Positions 13,847 through 13,864 of a stretch of 13,864 nucleotides of DNA are shown here, piece after piece (position 1 is the stretch's first letter; every line of letters starts with the position of its first letter). A program made the translations under genes and the position numbers. The stretch is from an uncultured Lachnospiraceae bacterium. Lineage in GTDB: Bacteria > Bacillota > Clostridia > Lachnospirales > Lachnospiraceae. Below the pieces are notes generated by a model. The model had not been told where the DNA came from. It did no database searches and saw only the letters and a program-made list of their open reading frames with translations. Location: assembly GCA_946537585.1 (NCBI GenBank), contig CAMNFX010000016.1, positions 1-13,864 of the forward strand, written 5' to 3'.

Positions 13847-13864
13847 GGGATATCCTCATCTTTA

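Overview
The window is a chromosomal segment from a Firmicute, most likely a Lachnospiraceae-type Clostridium relative with moderately GC-rich DNA. This rests on AddAB instead of RecBCD, AGGAGG-type ribosome binding sites, a lipoprotein amino-acid binding protein with an Ala/Glu/Thr/Pro linker, and a secreted protein with choline-binding-like cell-wall repeats. All nine recognised genes, plus one short leader ORF, lie on the minus strand, so transcription runs from high to low coordinates. I see no mobile element, CRISPR array, tRNA or rRNA.

Layout in the direction of transcription: a secreted fibronectin-like/cell-wall-binding-repeat protein (13846-12818) with a strong terminator; tyrS (12639-11413) with its own promoter and a palindromic hairpin in a short leader; a secreted protein of unknown function (11343-10783) whose -10 box sits so close to the ATG that the mRNA looks leaderless; a perfect 12-bp terminator; addB and addA (10709-3742), the helicase-nuclease that processes double-strand breaks; ung and uppP (3606-2086) as a two-gene unit with an extended -10 promoter; then uraA, the uracil permease (1902-571); and finally the first 123 codons of an amino-acid ABC transporter binding lipoprotein (371 to the window edge).

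The most interesting part is the uraA leader (about 1903-2053). It encodes a 23-residue peptide behind a near-ideal Shine-Dalgarno. The coding sequence is very U-rich just before an intrinsic terminator, and the peptide's stop codon lies inside the terminator's 5' arm. This is the architecture of the UTP-sensitive, translation-coupled attenuator described for enterobacterial pyrBI. Here it precedes a uracil transporter in a Gram-positive genome, where PyrR would be the expected control. No PyrR-binding consensus is visible. This is a prediction from sequence only.

Functional links: AddAB and Ung both serve DNA repair (break resection and uracil excision), UppP recycles the undecaprenyl carrier for wall synthesis, and UraA feeds pyrimidine salvage. 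Several intergenic regions carry more RNA structure than housekeeping genes usually need, and each is reported separately.
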